From the NCBI GenBank assembly GCA_003971905.1, contig RSEE01000046.1:186001-250000 (forward strand): a stretch of DNA of 64,000 bases, given 5' to 3'. Shown here piece by piece: positions 20,880-32,108 of this stretch; within the stretch, counting starts at the first letter, position 1, and every line of letters begins with the position of its first letter. A model generated the notes under the pieces. The model ran no database searches, was not told where the DNA came from, and worked only from the letters and a program-made list of their open reading frames with translations. This DNA is from Moniliella sp. 'wahieum'. Taxonomy: Eukaryota; Basidiomycota; Moniliellomycetes; Moniliellales; Moniliellaceae. A program made the position numbers and the translations under genes.

Positions 20880-22523
20880 TCAGAAGTGAGCCAGAAAGTT
20901 TGTACTTGTCCCCGGGTGTACCTGGGGCTTCTTTTGTGGCTTTTCATCCTCAGGCTCAGCCTTACGCTTGCTCTTACCCTTGGCCTTCTTTGGGATAGCA
21001 GGCTCCTCGATGACCTTCTGCTCAACCTCCTCCTCCTCCTCCTCCCCTCGGACGCGCTCTCGGGGTCCACCTCTTCCCAACCCTCCGACTCGTCATCGGT
21101 CAACTCTGCCCTCTTCTTCATCCGACCCATCCGGGTCAGCAAACTTGACCGCCTTTTTACCCTCTTTAGCGGGTCGCTCCGAAGGCGGGACAAAGAACAT
21201 GTACTCCCACTTGAGGGTACGGGGGTCAACGGGGCCTGGAAGCAGGCGGAGCTGACGGGGGGCATACTGCGCCTTCCATTCCGAGATGGGGAGGACGGCC
21301 TCATCCAGTCCGGCCAAGGTGGTGGGCAAGCGGTCGCCCAAGCTCGCGGCCTGAGCACTGGCGTCAGACCGCGAGAGCGGGGGCATGGCATAGTACATCA
21401 TCTTTTCATGACACCAATCAAAGATGAGTTTACGCATGATGGGTGTGATGGACGGCGCGCCACCGCGAGCAAGGTGTCCAATGGAACGGGCGAGATGAAC
21501 ACAGAGCTCATCAAACTCAGTCGCGGTGAGATCTGCACCCGAACGTGTCTCGGCACCAGCAGCAAAAGCCGGGAGACGGTAGAGAAGCTGCAAGTCCAAG
21601 ATGCGAGCGACGCGGGTGATGAGTGCTCGTGCTAGGGCTTCGATCGTCTTGGATTTTTGCATGGGGCCCTTGTTGCGTAGCAAAGCACGCAGCATCGCCG
21701 CCTCGTCATCCTTTCCTGGATCCTCGGAAGAAATGAGATGGGCCGTGTCGTAGACTGTGACAGGTGCGCCATCCCTCGCTTGAGCCAACATCCCCAGCGC
21801 AGAAGCCAAAGAGGAGCGGCCGGCATTTTCCATGCCACAGACTGCAACGCGGTTCCCGTCCTTGTTGCCCCAGGCTCGTATCTGCTCCAAGATTGGCGCG
21901 AGACCCAAAGGCTGCTCGCCTAGAGACACGGGAAATACTGGTGCCGAAAAACGGTTATGGAGGACAGAGGCCCAGGCATTAACCACCTCTCGTGGCACGA
22001 GATCGGTGCGTGTCAGGACATAGGCGAAATGCTTGCCCTTGGTCTCGACGTTCTGTTGCAGCGACGGCGTGACCCACGACAGGGGATCACGTGCATCAAT
22101 CGCAACAAGCACTGAAGCCACTTGGGCGTCATCAAGCAGCTCCGCAAGAGTGGCGCGGTACACGGGGGCCTGGAGTAGAAGAGCTTGTGCGGCATCCACA
22201 AACTCCTCCTCCTCCTCTGCCTCGTCCTCGCTCTCCTCAGTGGCAGCAGCACCCTTGAGTGCGCGCGCCTCCCTCGCACGCTCCTTGGCCTGAATCTTAG
22301 CGGCCTCTTCCGCGACGCGCTTTTGGCGGATCTCTTCGAGGAGCTGTTCCTTGAACGGATACGAGTTGGGGATGCCGGGGTCCTTCTTGATGCGACTGGT
22401 CCACTGCGGGTTCTTCTTGGCGTCGCGCCGAGCCTTGCGGTGGTGCTCGGCAACACGCTTCTTGATCTTGACGCGCTGCTTGGTTGACTGGCGCTTCGAA
22501 GGGGTAGGCTTCAGCTTGACCAT
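20880..22523 (-). CDS. NUG1: NUG1/GNL3-family circularly permuted nucleolar GTPase (degenerate G motifs)
   Basis: ATG 22,523 gives MVKLKPTPSKRQSTKQRVKI, the basic N-terminal motif of the NUG1/nucleostemin (Grn1) family, followed by a Lys/Arg-rich and then coiled, acidic region. The permuted GTPase domain reads VLVAIDARDPLS, VLTRTDLVP (G4 position), then VAVCGMENAGRSSLASALG (P-loop position) and VTVYDTAHLISSED where DxPG would be expected. The P-loop Lys is Arg and the DxPG is missing. A C-terminal region (YRLPAFAAG, IFDWCHEKMMYY) resembles other basidiomycete NUG1-like proteins. The family acts in nucleolar pre-60S assembly and export. The main frame is continuous to 21,093. The acidic/basic tail continues across two frame changes to about 20,880 (KKAKGKSKRKAEPEDEKPQK). 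No intron was seen. It shares a divergent promoter with RACK1. Confidence 0.85.
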
Positions 22524-22940
22524 GGTATGGGTGGGGCGGAGGTGGTAAGCAGGGCGAAGCAATGCCCAGTATCCGCAGTGTGGATGTGGATAGCGAAAAT
22601 TTGGCGGAACGCCCGCAGGCCCTATTCCGCCCTGCGAGCTATTGCACCGACAGACTGGGAGCATCACGTGACATATGGTGCCAGTCGCGTTCTCCAGCGT
22701 GTCACTTGAGGATGCAAGATCCCATATATATTGCGGAACCCTAATAAATTTCTGCTGCGGAACCCTATTGACCACCTGGTCGCGGTTTCCCGCTGGGCTC
22801 GTCGTCGTTGCCGCCGACACAGATCTTCCACCTCACAACCGATCTTGTGAGTATTCTGCAGAGACCGTGACTCGTGTCGCTCCATTCGGTTCTGTTAACT
22901 CTTCCTCCTCCTTCGTTTCTCTGGCCTTCAGCATCCAAAC
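22524..22940. promoter_or_regulatory. divergent NUG1 / RACK1 promoter with telobox-like and CACGTG sites
   Basis: This 417-bp spacer holds AACCCTAA at 22,737-22,744 and AACCCTA at 22,761-22,767, both inside a repeated TGCGGAACCCTA word. CACGTG lies at 22,665-22,670, and a CATATATATTG TATA-like stretch just precedes the first telobox. Telobox-type AACCCTA sites are known in promoters of ribosomal-protein and ribosome-biogenesis genes in several fungi, which suits both flanking genes. Function here is inference. Confidence 0.5.
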
Positions 22941-23864
22941 ATGAGCGAGTCGCTGCAATTCAAGGGCAGCCTCACGGGGCACCAAGGGGGTCACGGCGCT
23001 GGCCACGTCGAGCGAGAACCCTGACTTGCTCGTTTCGTCGTCGCGCGACAAGCATGTGATTGTGTGGAACCTCAAGCGGGGTGAGGACGACTTGGGATAC
23101 CCCAAGAAGATCCTTCACGGCCACAACCACTTCGTCTCGGACGTTGTCCTGTCGTCCGACGGCCAGTTTGCCCTGTCTTCGTCGTGGGACAAGACCCTGC
23201 GTCTGTGGGACCTCAACACCGGCAACACTGTCCACCGCTTTGTCGGCCACCAGGCTGATGTCCTCTCGGTCTCCTTCTCGGCTGACAACCGCCAGATCGT
23301 GTCGGCTTCGCGTGACAAGACGATCAAGCTGTGGAACACGCTTGGTGAGTGCAAGTTCAACCTCACCGACCACGGTCACACGGAGTGGGTGAGCACTGTT
23401 AAGTTCTCCCCAACCCGCAGCTCCCTCATTGTCTCGGGTGGCTGGGACAAGGCTGTCAAGGTGTGGGACCTGTCGCAGATGCGCCTCAAGGCCAACCACT
23501 TTGGTCACTCGGGCTACGTCAACACGGTCACCATCTCCCGATGGCTCGCTTTGCGCGTCCGGCGGAAAGGAGGGCACCGTCATGCTCTGGGAGCTGTCTG
23601 TCGACAAGCACCTCTACTCGCTCGAGGCCGGTGACAATGTCAACGCCCTTGTCTTCTCGCCTAACCGCTACTGGCTCTGCGCTGCCACCTCGTCCTGCAT
23701 TAAGATCTTTGACCTTGAATCGCAGTCCATTGTCGACCCTTGTCCCTGAGATTGAGGGCAACGGCAAGGCTCCCGAGGCGCTCTCGCTCGCCTGGTCGGC
23801 CGACGGCCAGACCCTCTTTGCCGGCTACTCGGACAACGAGATCCGCATCTTCTCTGTCCTCTAA
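22941..23864 (+). CDS. CPC2: RACK1/Cpc2, WD40 G-beta-like ribosomal scaffold protein
   Basis: Starts [16 protein letters not shown] and ends [11 protein letters not shown]-stop. The seven WD repeats are readable, e.g. [82 protein letters not shown] and [18 protein letters not shown]1 sits on the 40S head and links signalling to translation. The coding length (~308 codons) matches the family and no intron is needed. Three frame breaks (GHQG to VTALA near 22,985; TVTIS to PDGSL near 23,537; SIVD to LVPE near 23,741) each behave as two missing bases or one extra. Because this protein is highly conserved and usually needed for growth, sequencing error is likelier than decay. Confidence 0.93.
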
Positions 23865-24180
23865 GTCTGCGCACTATGATCGTTGGGATCGTTGGGGGGT
23901 CCACTTGGGTCCTCCCTTCTGCCCCTTCCCGCTTGGGCGGTCGCACAAAAATGGATGGCTCTGTTGTCCTTGCTATGCCCGTGAAAACTACTCATGGTTT
24001 TTGGTTGCTGTATAGTATAGATTCCAGAGATGTGAATAGTCGTAGATTGGTACGCGAAGCGTGTGCCCAGATGCGACTAGGATGGACGAGGTCGATGCTC
24101 AAATCAATGGGCAGAGACGCCCCGAGCGGAGGTCCGCTAAGGCGGCCCAAAAGAGGGGACGGGATCGAGCAATCATCCAA

Positions 24181-24733
24181 TCACATGTTCTGCGGGTAGT
24201 TGCTAGGTGGGCCGTCAGTATTAGTATTGACCACTGCAATGGTGTAGCAAAGCATACGTACCCGTACTGCCCGGAGAACCCGCCCTGAGTGGCGGGGTAT
24301 TGGAAGCCCTGGGGGTAGGGTTGGGCAAACGCGGTAGGCGGAGAGGCATACGGAACCTGCCCATTGACACGTCAGCAAAGCCCTGTTGTTGGTAGCCGGT
24401 GAAGCCCTGGAGGGCGGGCGCAGGGTAGGGGTTGCCGTACCCTCCGCCGTAACCAAACGAGGGGGGGTGATCACGCGGGCGCGAGTTGGCCATGTTGACA
24501 CGGATCGTACGGCCGTCGAGCTGGGTGTCGTTGAGCGTCTGGATGGCCGCGTCCGCCTCTTCCTGAGTGGTGTAGGTAACGAAACCAAACCCGCGCGACC
24601 GCCCGGTCTCGCGGTCCTTCATCACAATGTAATCCAACAGCGCTCCCTGGGTCGCAAAGGGAGAAAAGGCGTGAGCCAGACCCTCGTCGGTCGTGTTCCA
24701 GCTGAGGTTGCCGACGTAGATTTTGGCCGCCAT
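24181..24733 (-). CDS. glycine-rich RRM RNA-binding protein
   Basis: ATG 24,733 gives MAAKIYVGNLSW (RNP2), followed by the RNP1 motif RGFGFVTY and AIQTLNDTQLDGRTIRVNMA, a single complete RRM of about 80 residues. The C-terminal part is Gly/Tyr/Gln/Pro-rich (FGYGGGYGNPYPAP). One base is missing near 24,368 (SMG to QVPYASPPTAF). A 59-bp intron at 24,203-24,261 (GTACGTATGC donor, CCTAG acceptor) joins GQYG to NYPQNM-stop. Small RRM/Gly-rich proteins of this class bind RNA and often act in stress-related RNA handling; no specific target can be inferred. Confidence 0.88.
24203..24261 (-). other. intron in RRM gene
   Basis: GTACGT donor, ATACTAATACTGAC branch region, CACCTAG acceptor. Splicing gives a short last exon ending NYPQNM-stop. 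Confidence 0.8.
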
Positions 24734-25392
24734 CTGCGGATCAAGGGGGAGGGACGAGAGCAACCGCCACAGAATCACGCCCGGGCAAGTCAGTACATGC
24801 GCATGCGTTACTGTCTTCAGAGCATCCAGTACGGACACAGCCAGCCAAGGGCAAGGCAGCGGGGGGCTTACGGGGAGAATTGCTGCCGTTCGGGGGTGAC
24901 AGGGGTGGAGGTCGAGGAGCAGGCGGGCCCACTGACGCCACGCTCCAAGCAACGGGGCCAGCTAACGAGGCCCGCGGAATGAAAATCTGATGCGTATGTT
25001 CCGCTGTGACTTTGGACAAGCTTCAGCCTGACCTCAGGCTGCGGGCTTGAATGGCTTGAAGCTTGAAGCTTGAAGCTTGAAGCTTGAGAGAGGCGCTGAG
25101 GCGCTGAGGCTTTTCCAGGCTACCCCGTCTGGCAGGACTAGCTGGACTACTGCCTGGGGTGCATGTGCTAGTGAAGCTAGTGGCTAGGGCTAGCGACTGG
25201 CTGCACTCGGTAGTGACTAGTGACTAGTCTAGTTCGCCTGGGGCCAGAGGACCGAGTGAGGTGACTGACTCCCAGTATACTACAGCAGACGATCGCCCGC
25301 CGGTTGCGTGTCGGTTGATGTGGATCTGAATTACGGGCCGAGGTTAGTTGTCGCGCCCTACCCCATCGACCTGGCCGCCGCGGGACCATTAA
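24734..25392. other. intergenic spacer with GCTTGAA repeat
   Basis: No gene. A run of five GCTTGAA units lies at 25,054-25,087, directly followed by GAGGCGCTGAGGCGCTGAGGC, and GTGACTAGTGACTAGT lies at about 25,212. Confidence 0.6.
25054..25087. repeat. (GCTTGAA)n short tandem repeat
   Basis: About five tandem copies of GCTTGAA, overlapping several AAGCTT palindromes. The same word recurs in other spacers of the window. Confidence 0.9.
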
Positions 25393-27355
25393 TCATTCGG
25401 CCATCTGGTCCGCTAGCCGCAGATTCAAAAGCCAACGCGCATCGCTCACCAAGAGCGGCGCGACCAACGACGCATACCACGCGCTGACTCGTTCCAGGCG
25501 CTTGCGAAGCCTGGTACAGGCGCGGAGGAAGCGCCGTATACGGTGCATCTTCCATCTTGCCTTGCAGCGCACTCATGTGACGTACCAAGACAGGCACAAA
25601 GTCGGCGAGCGTACGCACGTGCGCCGCGTACGCCTTGGTCGATCCAAGTGCCTGCGACGGCACCGCCCCACGCGCCTCTCGTTCTCGGTGGGTCACCCGC
25701 TCCAGTGTCGCTGTCAGTCGGTGGCTGACTCGTCCCAAACTGCCCAGGGAGGAGACTGGTGCCTCTTCCCCCGTTGGAGACGGAAGAGACGGCTGCGATA
25801 GCTTGCGCCCTGACACAGAGCCTGTGCCTCCCGCCCTGCAAATTCCACTTCGTCCAGGGCCACGAGGAGGGCCTGAGCTCCTTCGGGCCCGGCCCCATCC
25901 AGACCGGGGGCAGCCATGGCCTGCCCTTCTTCTCGCAGTTCCTCGGCAGGCCACAGATCTTCAGCAGCATGCACGACGCGCGTCAGCGCGCGCACCAGCA
26001 CACCCAGGCTCTGTGCCTTGTTCTCCACCCGGGGAAGTCGGGCATGCTCCGCCCCCCCCCAGAGTGGCGCAGTGAGCACGAGGCTCGGTGTCAGGTACAC
26101 CCACCGTTCCTCTGTAGGTGTCTGGGCCAGCCGTTGAACCAAGGAGAAGACGTCCGATCCAGGCAGAGGATCCGCCTTGTACTGTGGCACCTCCTTGGGC
26201 TCCCGTGCTTCAGGCAGAAGCGACAGCGAGGACAAGATCACGTTGCGCGCCTGGTGCGCGCGGCGCGGATCCAACCCAGCCTTTGGGAACGGCACACGGT
26301 TTCCCCCCACCCTTCTAGTCCAGAGAAGGAGGACGAAGGGGACCCGCCGCGCACGCGTCCCCGCGCACGCACTCGTCCTGCTTCCCCCTTGACAATGGAA
26401 GGCGCAGAGGTGCAGCGGCGAATGTCCTTGCCCTCTGTCGGGATGGGAGGCAGCTCTACATCCGGCGGTAGGCTCGGTGGTGGGTTCAGGCTTCCTATCG
26501 GCGCGGGAGCGGCCGACTTGGGTGTGAATGTGGAAATGTCCGAGTGTGCGGTCGGGATGGTAGTGGTTGCTGTCGATAATGAACTCTCCTCTGCCTTCAA
26601 AGTGGCGGCGCTGAGGTCCATCTGGGTCGGTGATTGGCCGCGTCGCCGGCGGGCCAGTGAAAGAAAGGACGTGTCGTCCGAGGAACTGGGAATGGATATC
26701 TGAGAGTGAGTGGGGAGATGGGTTGGTGCAGGTGGTTGTTCGGGGGTGGGTTCCGACTTGAACGTCGCTGCTGTTGATGTTGTTGGTACGGGAGCTGGTG
26801 CAGGTGCGGGGGAGGCGAAAGTGTGTCTCCGCGTGCTGTGAGTAGAGGCGCTGCTCCATTTCTTGGGGCAGATGTAGCCGTAGCCGAGTTTGAATAGGTA
26901 GGTGTAACACGTCGCCAGCGTCATCAGCGTGTTCGTCCTGGTCCTCGTCTTGGTCCTCGTGCATCTCATGCAGAGAGGTGAGGAACCAAATGCGTTCTTG
27001 GTATGTATCGCGAATGCCACGTAACCTGCTGGCCTCAGCTTCAAGCAGAGCCAACTGCTCGCCGTCACGCGGCTCAGAGGCGTGCCGGCGGGCTTGGCGA
27101 ACAATCACTTCTTGAAGGAGACGTACAGCGTCGGCATACGCCTGCACAGCATCCGCCTCATTCGCATTGTCCCGGGCCACGGCGTACTGCGCCTTTGCCA
27201 GCGCAATCTGCAGCACCCGATGCATCGTCAGCGGGCCAGCAGGTAATGGACCGGCTAGGTCAGCCCCGGCACCCAACAAGGCGACCTGGGTATCGGTGAG
27301 AGCTCCCCCTCCTCGACCCCGCCCCGTCTGTGCTGGACCCAGTAGTGGTAGTCAT
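25393..27355 (-). CDS. MIT-domain protein of unknown function
   Basis: Preferred ATG 27,355 (MTTTTGSSTDGAG), with a frame change into ALLGAGADLAGPLPAG. An N-terminal MIT helical bundle is visible: VLQIALAKAQYAVARDNANE, then DAVQAYADAVRLLQEVIVRQ and GIRDTYQERIWFL. MIT domains bind ESCRT-III tails and occur in Vps4-like and trafficking proteins. A long Ser/Thr/Pro-rich linker follows in another frame (SLPPDVELPPIPTEGKD, SAPSIVKGEAG). The C-terminal conserved part resumes with VILSSLSLLPEA and DVFSLVQRLAQTP, continues with AYAAHVRTLADFVPVLVRHM, and ends RLERVSAWYASLVAPLLVSD and LADQMAE-stop at 25,393. This MIT plus C-terminal helical layout is seen in uncharacterised basidiomycete proteins. There is no AAA domain, so it is not Vps4. 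Several indels break the frame. Confidence 0.78.
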
Positions 27356-27689
27356 GGGGCAAAGACACATTAGGGCCAGCAAGATGGTGTTACTCTTGGA
27401 TTAGATGTGATCTGCTAGGGTTGTCTGTTTTTCTCGCGGCAATCGATTATCTTGATCCACAGCAGGCGCAACCAAGCAGCCATTCGCCAGCCATGGCTGG
27501 GGACCGGTGACCTGTGACCATGTGACCATCGATCGCAGCTCCTCATGGACCAGTGCCACCTACCAACTACGATCCGCACATCCTACCCAGCATTCACCAC
27601 CTCTGCATCATCATCATCATCATCCCTTCTCGATTTTGCAAAGGAAGACAATAGAGCCGAAGCTGGTCGGGGTGCGTGGACAAGCGCGT

Positions 27690-28559
27690 TTACTGTTTCG
27701 CCTGGCGCGGAGGCTGGACCCGCCGCTTCAGGTGAGAGTCGGGCTGGGGACAGAGCAAAGTCAGTATTTGGCCACCTTCCCCACCGCCACCGCCAGCGCC
27801 ACCACCCCAAACACAGAACCCGAGAGTGAACGTACAATCCAGCTTTCGTCGTATCCATCCTGTTGCACCGTTGCAGCCGTCGCCTTGAGCTGCTGTTGCC
27901 GTGCCACCTTGGCGGCCGCCGCATTCTTCTTGGCCTTCTGGGTATGCAGGTAGTACCCAGCGCCTCCCACCAAGGATCCAAGGAGCAGCGCGTAGATAAA
28001 CAACCTGCATGTCATAGTCAGTCGCCCGTCAGTCTGGGTTCTCGTACCACCGAGAAAATACATACACCTGCGGGTCAAGCCAGTTGACCGGTGGCTCGAC
28101 TACGGTCACCTGTCCCCGGTAGACAGGAATCGTGTACAAGCGCGACGTCTGACCGTCCCGCACGCCCAGCCGGAACTCGACATCCAGTGGCTGGGGCTTG
28201 AACTCGGAGAAAAAGTCGAAGGTCTGGTGCGTGGGCTGGCCACCAACAGCACGCAGCGGCTGCGGCTTGGTGAGAGTGTAGGTAGTCATGTTACGCACCA
28301 CCCGGCCACGCTGACCATCAGACTTAGCAGGGTTGAGGAAGGCACCGTGACACTCTCGAGGCTGAGCACACGCTCAGCACCAGGGGGTGGCTGATGGCAA
28401 ACGCCACGCGGTTGGCCGCGCCATTGTGGACGACGTGGGCGTCGTTGTCGGGGAAGGTCGTGGCCACTTGGAGGGTGGGGGTGTCGTCGCCCTGAGCAAG
28501 GGGGGGAGCGACGCGCCCAGCACGCCGAGCACCAGAGACAGAATCGGGGCGAGACGCAT
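27690..28559 (-). CDS. TRAP-alpha / signal-sequence-receptor alpha subunit (IRC22-like)
   Basis: ATG 28,559 gives a signal peptide, MRLAPILSLVLGVLG. The luminal domain includes NGAANRVAFAISHP, AERVLSLESVT, GRVVRNMTTYTL, SEFKPQPLDVEFRL, YTIPVYRGQVTVVEPPVNW and DPQV. One membrane span follows (LFIYALLLGSLVGGAGYYL), then a Lys-rich cytosolic tail ending DESWIPDSHLKRR...RQAKQ-stop. This is the family order for the ER translocon-associated protein. Two introns are supported: 28,005-28,065 (GTATGT) and 27,744-27,835 (GTACGT, TACTGAC branch, CCCCAG), both restoring family residues. Frame breaks in the luminal part fit single lost C or G bases, e.g. ACGGTGCC where the family motif TGAFLNP needs ACGGGTGCC. 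Confidence 0.88.
27744..27835 (-). other. TRAP-alpha intron 2
   Basis: GTACGTTC donor, ATACTGAC branch site and CCCCAG acceptor. Splicing yields DESWI-PDSHLKRR, matching the family's DESWIPEH-like sequence. Confidence 0.8.
28005..28065 (-). other. TRAP-alpha intron 1
   Basis: GTATGTATTT donor and CATGCAG acceptor. Splicing yields DPQV-LFIYALLLG. Confidence 0.8.
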
Positions 28560-29157
28560 GGCAACAGTCGTCGACGGCTGCTAGTGGACCAGGTTCGCTG
28601 GGAGGTGGGGGGGGGGGCATGCTGGGCCGCCGACCAAGAAGGACGAGGAGGGGGCACCGTGAGGCTCACGCGTCAGGTGAAGGGTGTGAAGCGGGTACCT
28701 GACGCGTGAAGCCACGTGGACATTTGCGTCTTACCTCAGCGCACGTGATCATCGAAACGCGCCTGGAACTGGGCTGCTCTTGGCACGCACTGCCCTCGTG
28801 CGTCGTGTGGCGGGGGGGGACACGTGGCGGGGATGCATGCAGCATCCAAGCTCAAGCTTCAGGCCGCCTGGCCAGGCCACCAAGAGAAACGATTTCAGAT
28901 TTGCAGTGGCCATGCGCCAGGGTGGAGGGCTGGCTTTGAAAGTTGAAGCGTCAAGCCTAGCTTAAGTAAGTGATCGCGTGTCGTCCGGGGCTTCATTAAG
29001 TATTTTGCTGGCGGAGGTGCCTCCATCTGGCTGTCCATCCGGCTGCGATGGCCGATGCTGGGCATGCGTCTGCGCCCAGCCGCCCGCGCCCCTCCCCGCG
29101 CCCTCGCCCTCGCCCCCGCCCTCGCCCTCGCCTTCGCCCCCACCATCCAGCGCGCTG
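28560..29157. promoter_or_regulatory. divergent TRAP-alpha / RTT107 promoter with ACGCGT inverted repeat
   Basis: Contains a perfect 13-bp inverted repeat, TCACGCGTCAGGT (28,666-28,678) and ACCTGACGCGTGA (28,697-28,709), with ACGCGT in each arm. CCACGTGG lies at about 28,712 and CACGTGATC at about 28,742. ACGCGT is the MluI cell-cycle box bound by MBF-type factors at replication and repair genes in yeasts, fitting RTT107; that link is inference. Confidence 0.45.
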
Positions 29158-32108
29158 ATGGACCATGTCGTCTACTATGTCCATGCCGACCTGCCCCCGC
29201 CCACGGCTGCCCAGGTGGGTCTTGGTGCCCCGAGCCCAATTGACGCGCCCGAGCTGACTGCCCTTCTCTCCAGATCCGTTCCCTCATGGCCCGTTCAGGA
29301 GCCCACGAGTGGGCTGCCACGCCGTCCTGGAGGCAGGCATACAAGCATCGACGCCGCGCCTCGGCCCCCAGCCCTGCCCCGCCTCTGCGGCGGTGTTCCC
29401 CCCCGACGCCCCTCCGCCTGGCGGTTTGACCCCGAGTTGGTCACGCATGTCATTGCCTGCTCCACCAACTTGCCCGAGTACGACGCCTGCCTCCATCCTG
29501 CTACTGACGGCATTGCCGATGACGCCGCTGCTCGCCGTGCCATCGTGGTTAGTGTATGTCCCCCCCCTAGCCCTCGTCACCCACGTGGCCCTGACCCCCC
29601 CCCCCCTCGCTCTCTAGCCCCAATGGGTCCTTCGATCGGTTCATGTAGGTACACGCCAGGACGAGCGCTACTTTTCTCCGGACGCAGCTATGATTTTAGT
29701 GTGTGTGTTCGTCGCGCCGTCACGGCTGTCTGTGGCCGAGGCCGAGCTGATCCTGTCTGCCGTCACATCCTTAGGCGGGCACTTTCGCCTCAACCTGACC
29801 AAGGAGGTGACCCATGTCATCACCCCCGTTGAGGATTCGCCCAACTGCACGCCCTCCGCGCGCCGGAACATCGTCACCTCGGCATCGTGGCTGTCCACCC
29901 CGCTTGGGTCAACGAGTGCATTCGCCTGAATATGCGCGTCAACTGCAACCCTTTTGCTTGGCCCTTGACTCATATGGGCCAGCCTGCCTATCTCCAGTTT
30001 GGAGCACACGCCGCTGAGAAAGGCGGAAGACCTAAGTTGCCTTAGCATGCACATTTCCCCAGATGATGTGGCCCAAGAGCAGGAAGTACACCCTCCCCTT
30101 GTCCTCAAGCGCGACATCAACGAACTTTTCAGCCACGCCCCCGACGATCGACGCCGCACCCGTTTCTATCAATTCCGGGACGCGTTCAAGGGTCTCAAAA
30201 TTCTCTTTGTGCCAGAAAAGACGGTATCCAACGAGATGGTTGAAACACTCTCGTACAACGTCAAGGACCATGGCGGGGTCTGGATCCCCCTCCCCTCGCA
30301 ACAGAACAGCCTTCCGCATGCCGTCGCACGTGCGGATGTGGTAGTTGTGGCGCATCGCGACACTCCTGCGGCCTACTGGGCACTGTACCTGCACAAGCGC
30401 GTAGCTACCCTAGCCTGGCTCTGGGGGTCGCCACCTCGGGCCGGATCGAGGAGCCCAGCGAACGGTTGCTCCATTTCCCTCCACTCAAAAGGCCATTCGT
30501 CACTTTGAACATTACACTGTCAGCCTCAGCAACTACACGGGCGCGACACGTAGCTACCTCAAACTCCTCATCGAACATACTGGTGCCACCTGGACCCCGA
30601 TATGACCGCTAAGAATACCCATTTGATCGCTGCCCTGCCAAGGGCGACAAGGTGGCGCAGGCGCAGAGGTGGCAAGTGACGGGTCAACCATCTATGGCTG
30701 GAAGCCTGTTATGCACAGTGGGACAACGTCCCGCCTCCAGGACCCAGTCTACACTGACCTTTCTTCCATCGTGCCCTGGAGAGCGGATGGGACACACACG
30801 CGTCCACCCGAAACGCTGGCCGCTTGCAGAGCAGAGCAAAAATTGGGTCCTTGCGCTGTCCCAGGAAGAGGGCTATACCTTCCTGCCGGCTTGAGACGTC
30901 CCTGCCACCTGCACCGGAACCGGTCTTGATCGCACACCCTCCCCGCCCTCTACCTGCAACACAGCTGTTCGCCAGCCCCGTCGTTCTCCCCGCTTGCTCG
31001 ACCTGCCCCTGCCCCTGCTCCGGCTTCCCAGCCACCCACACTTCCCTCCAACCCTGCCCGCACCCCCGATCCCCGCACCACCCCTGCTGTCCCTCTGGAT
31101 CTCACGTCCAGACCAAAACCGCCTGCGTCAGACGTTGTCCCCACCCTCTCTGCACCGTCGATTCCTCCTCCCCAACCCGCTCCCACTGCCTCCTCACGGC
31201 CCAGCCGGCCCCCCAAGCCCCCCAAGCCCAACCCCGGTCCGAATCCTCTTTACCTGCACCCGCTGCGCTCCCCCCCTCGCACCCGCCCGCACCGGTAACG
31301 CCAAAGGAAACGACGACGGCCGCCCTCTAGCCCTCCGCCCCTCTCCTCCTCCTCTTCCTCCTCCTCCGCTGCCGTCTCTGCCCCAACCCCCTGCCCCAGC
31401 TGCCTTCTCCCGCTACCACGTCCGTGCCTGCGGGGAGAAGGAACGCGGCAAACGCAAACGGGCACGGCACCGCATTTCGACCGATCGTTCTACAGGCTCT
31501 TCCCGCTTCCCGCGCGTTGTACGCCACCACAGGCTCGAGCTGAGTTGGCGACAAGAAAAGCAGCTCCGACGAGCGGGGTGGGACCACTACTCAGCTGGAC
31601 CAAGCACAGGTCGTCCTAGCCCGCACGCTTACTCGGACAGAAAAGATGTTGGGCGCAGTGGGACGCGGTGTGCCGGTGTAGGTCTCACGTGGATCTCTGC
31701 GCCTCACTCTCCCTGGGACCATATCCTCTCTGACCCGTCGGCTGAGCGTGCTCGTCACGTTCATTTGCGCACTAGCTTGGCACGTCGACAGCGCCATGGT
31801 CCCCTGCTAAAAGGGCACACGTTTATTTTCACAATGCACGTGAGGCCGGCTGTAGCGGTGCTCCGTGCCGTGGTCCAAGCTGCTGGTGGGTCGGTGCAGA
31901 CTTGCTCCCCCGCCGCGATGGAGTTGGTGCGTACCACACCGGATACTGTGCACCTCGTCTCTGGCTCGGAGGACCGCGCGGTATGGAGCGCTTGGTCGGC
32001 GTGCGCGATCCAAACGGACAACAGCTGCCCGTATGGAATGCCGAGCTCATCTTGGATGGCGTCCTGAGGCAGCAGATGCGCTGGGAACGCAATCGTCTCC
32101 TAGGGTAA
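29158..32108 (+). CDS. RTT107: RTT107/BRC1-type multi-BRCT DNA-damage scaffold
   Basis: ATG 29,158 gives MDHVVYYVHADLPP, the first BRCT strand. Splicing out 29,216-29,275 gives TAAQ-IRSLMARSGAHEW. FDPELVTHVIACSTNLPEYD follows, then a second intron (about 29,549-29,619) before PQWVLRSVHVGTRQDERYF, the end of a BRCT with its Trp. Further BRCTs show SLGGHFRLNLTKEVTHVI, HPAWVNECIRLNMRVN, GLKILFVPEKTVSNEMVETL, VSLSNYTGATRSYLKLLIEH, TGATWTPDMTAKNTHLIAAL, and a C-terminal pair with LLKGHTFIFT and WNAELILDGVLRQQMRWERN before stop 32,108. Four N-terminal and two C-terminal BRCTs around a Pro/Lys-rich linker match Brc1/Rtt107, a scaffold that binds phosphorylated H2A and helps stalled-fork repair. At least six frame changes are present. 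Confidence 0.85.

Noticed and set aside
20874-21635. 253-codon plus-strand frame
   Set aside because: Antisense to NUG1; leucine runs come from the acidic tail codons.
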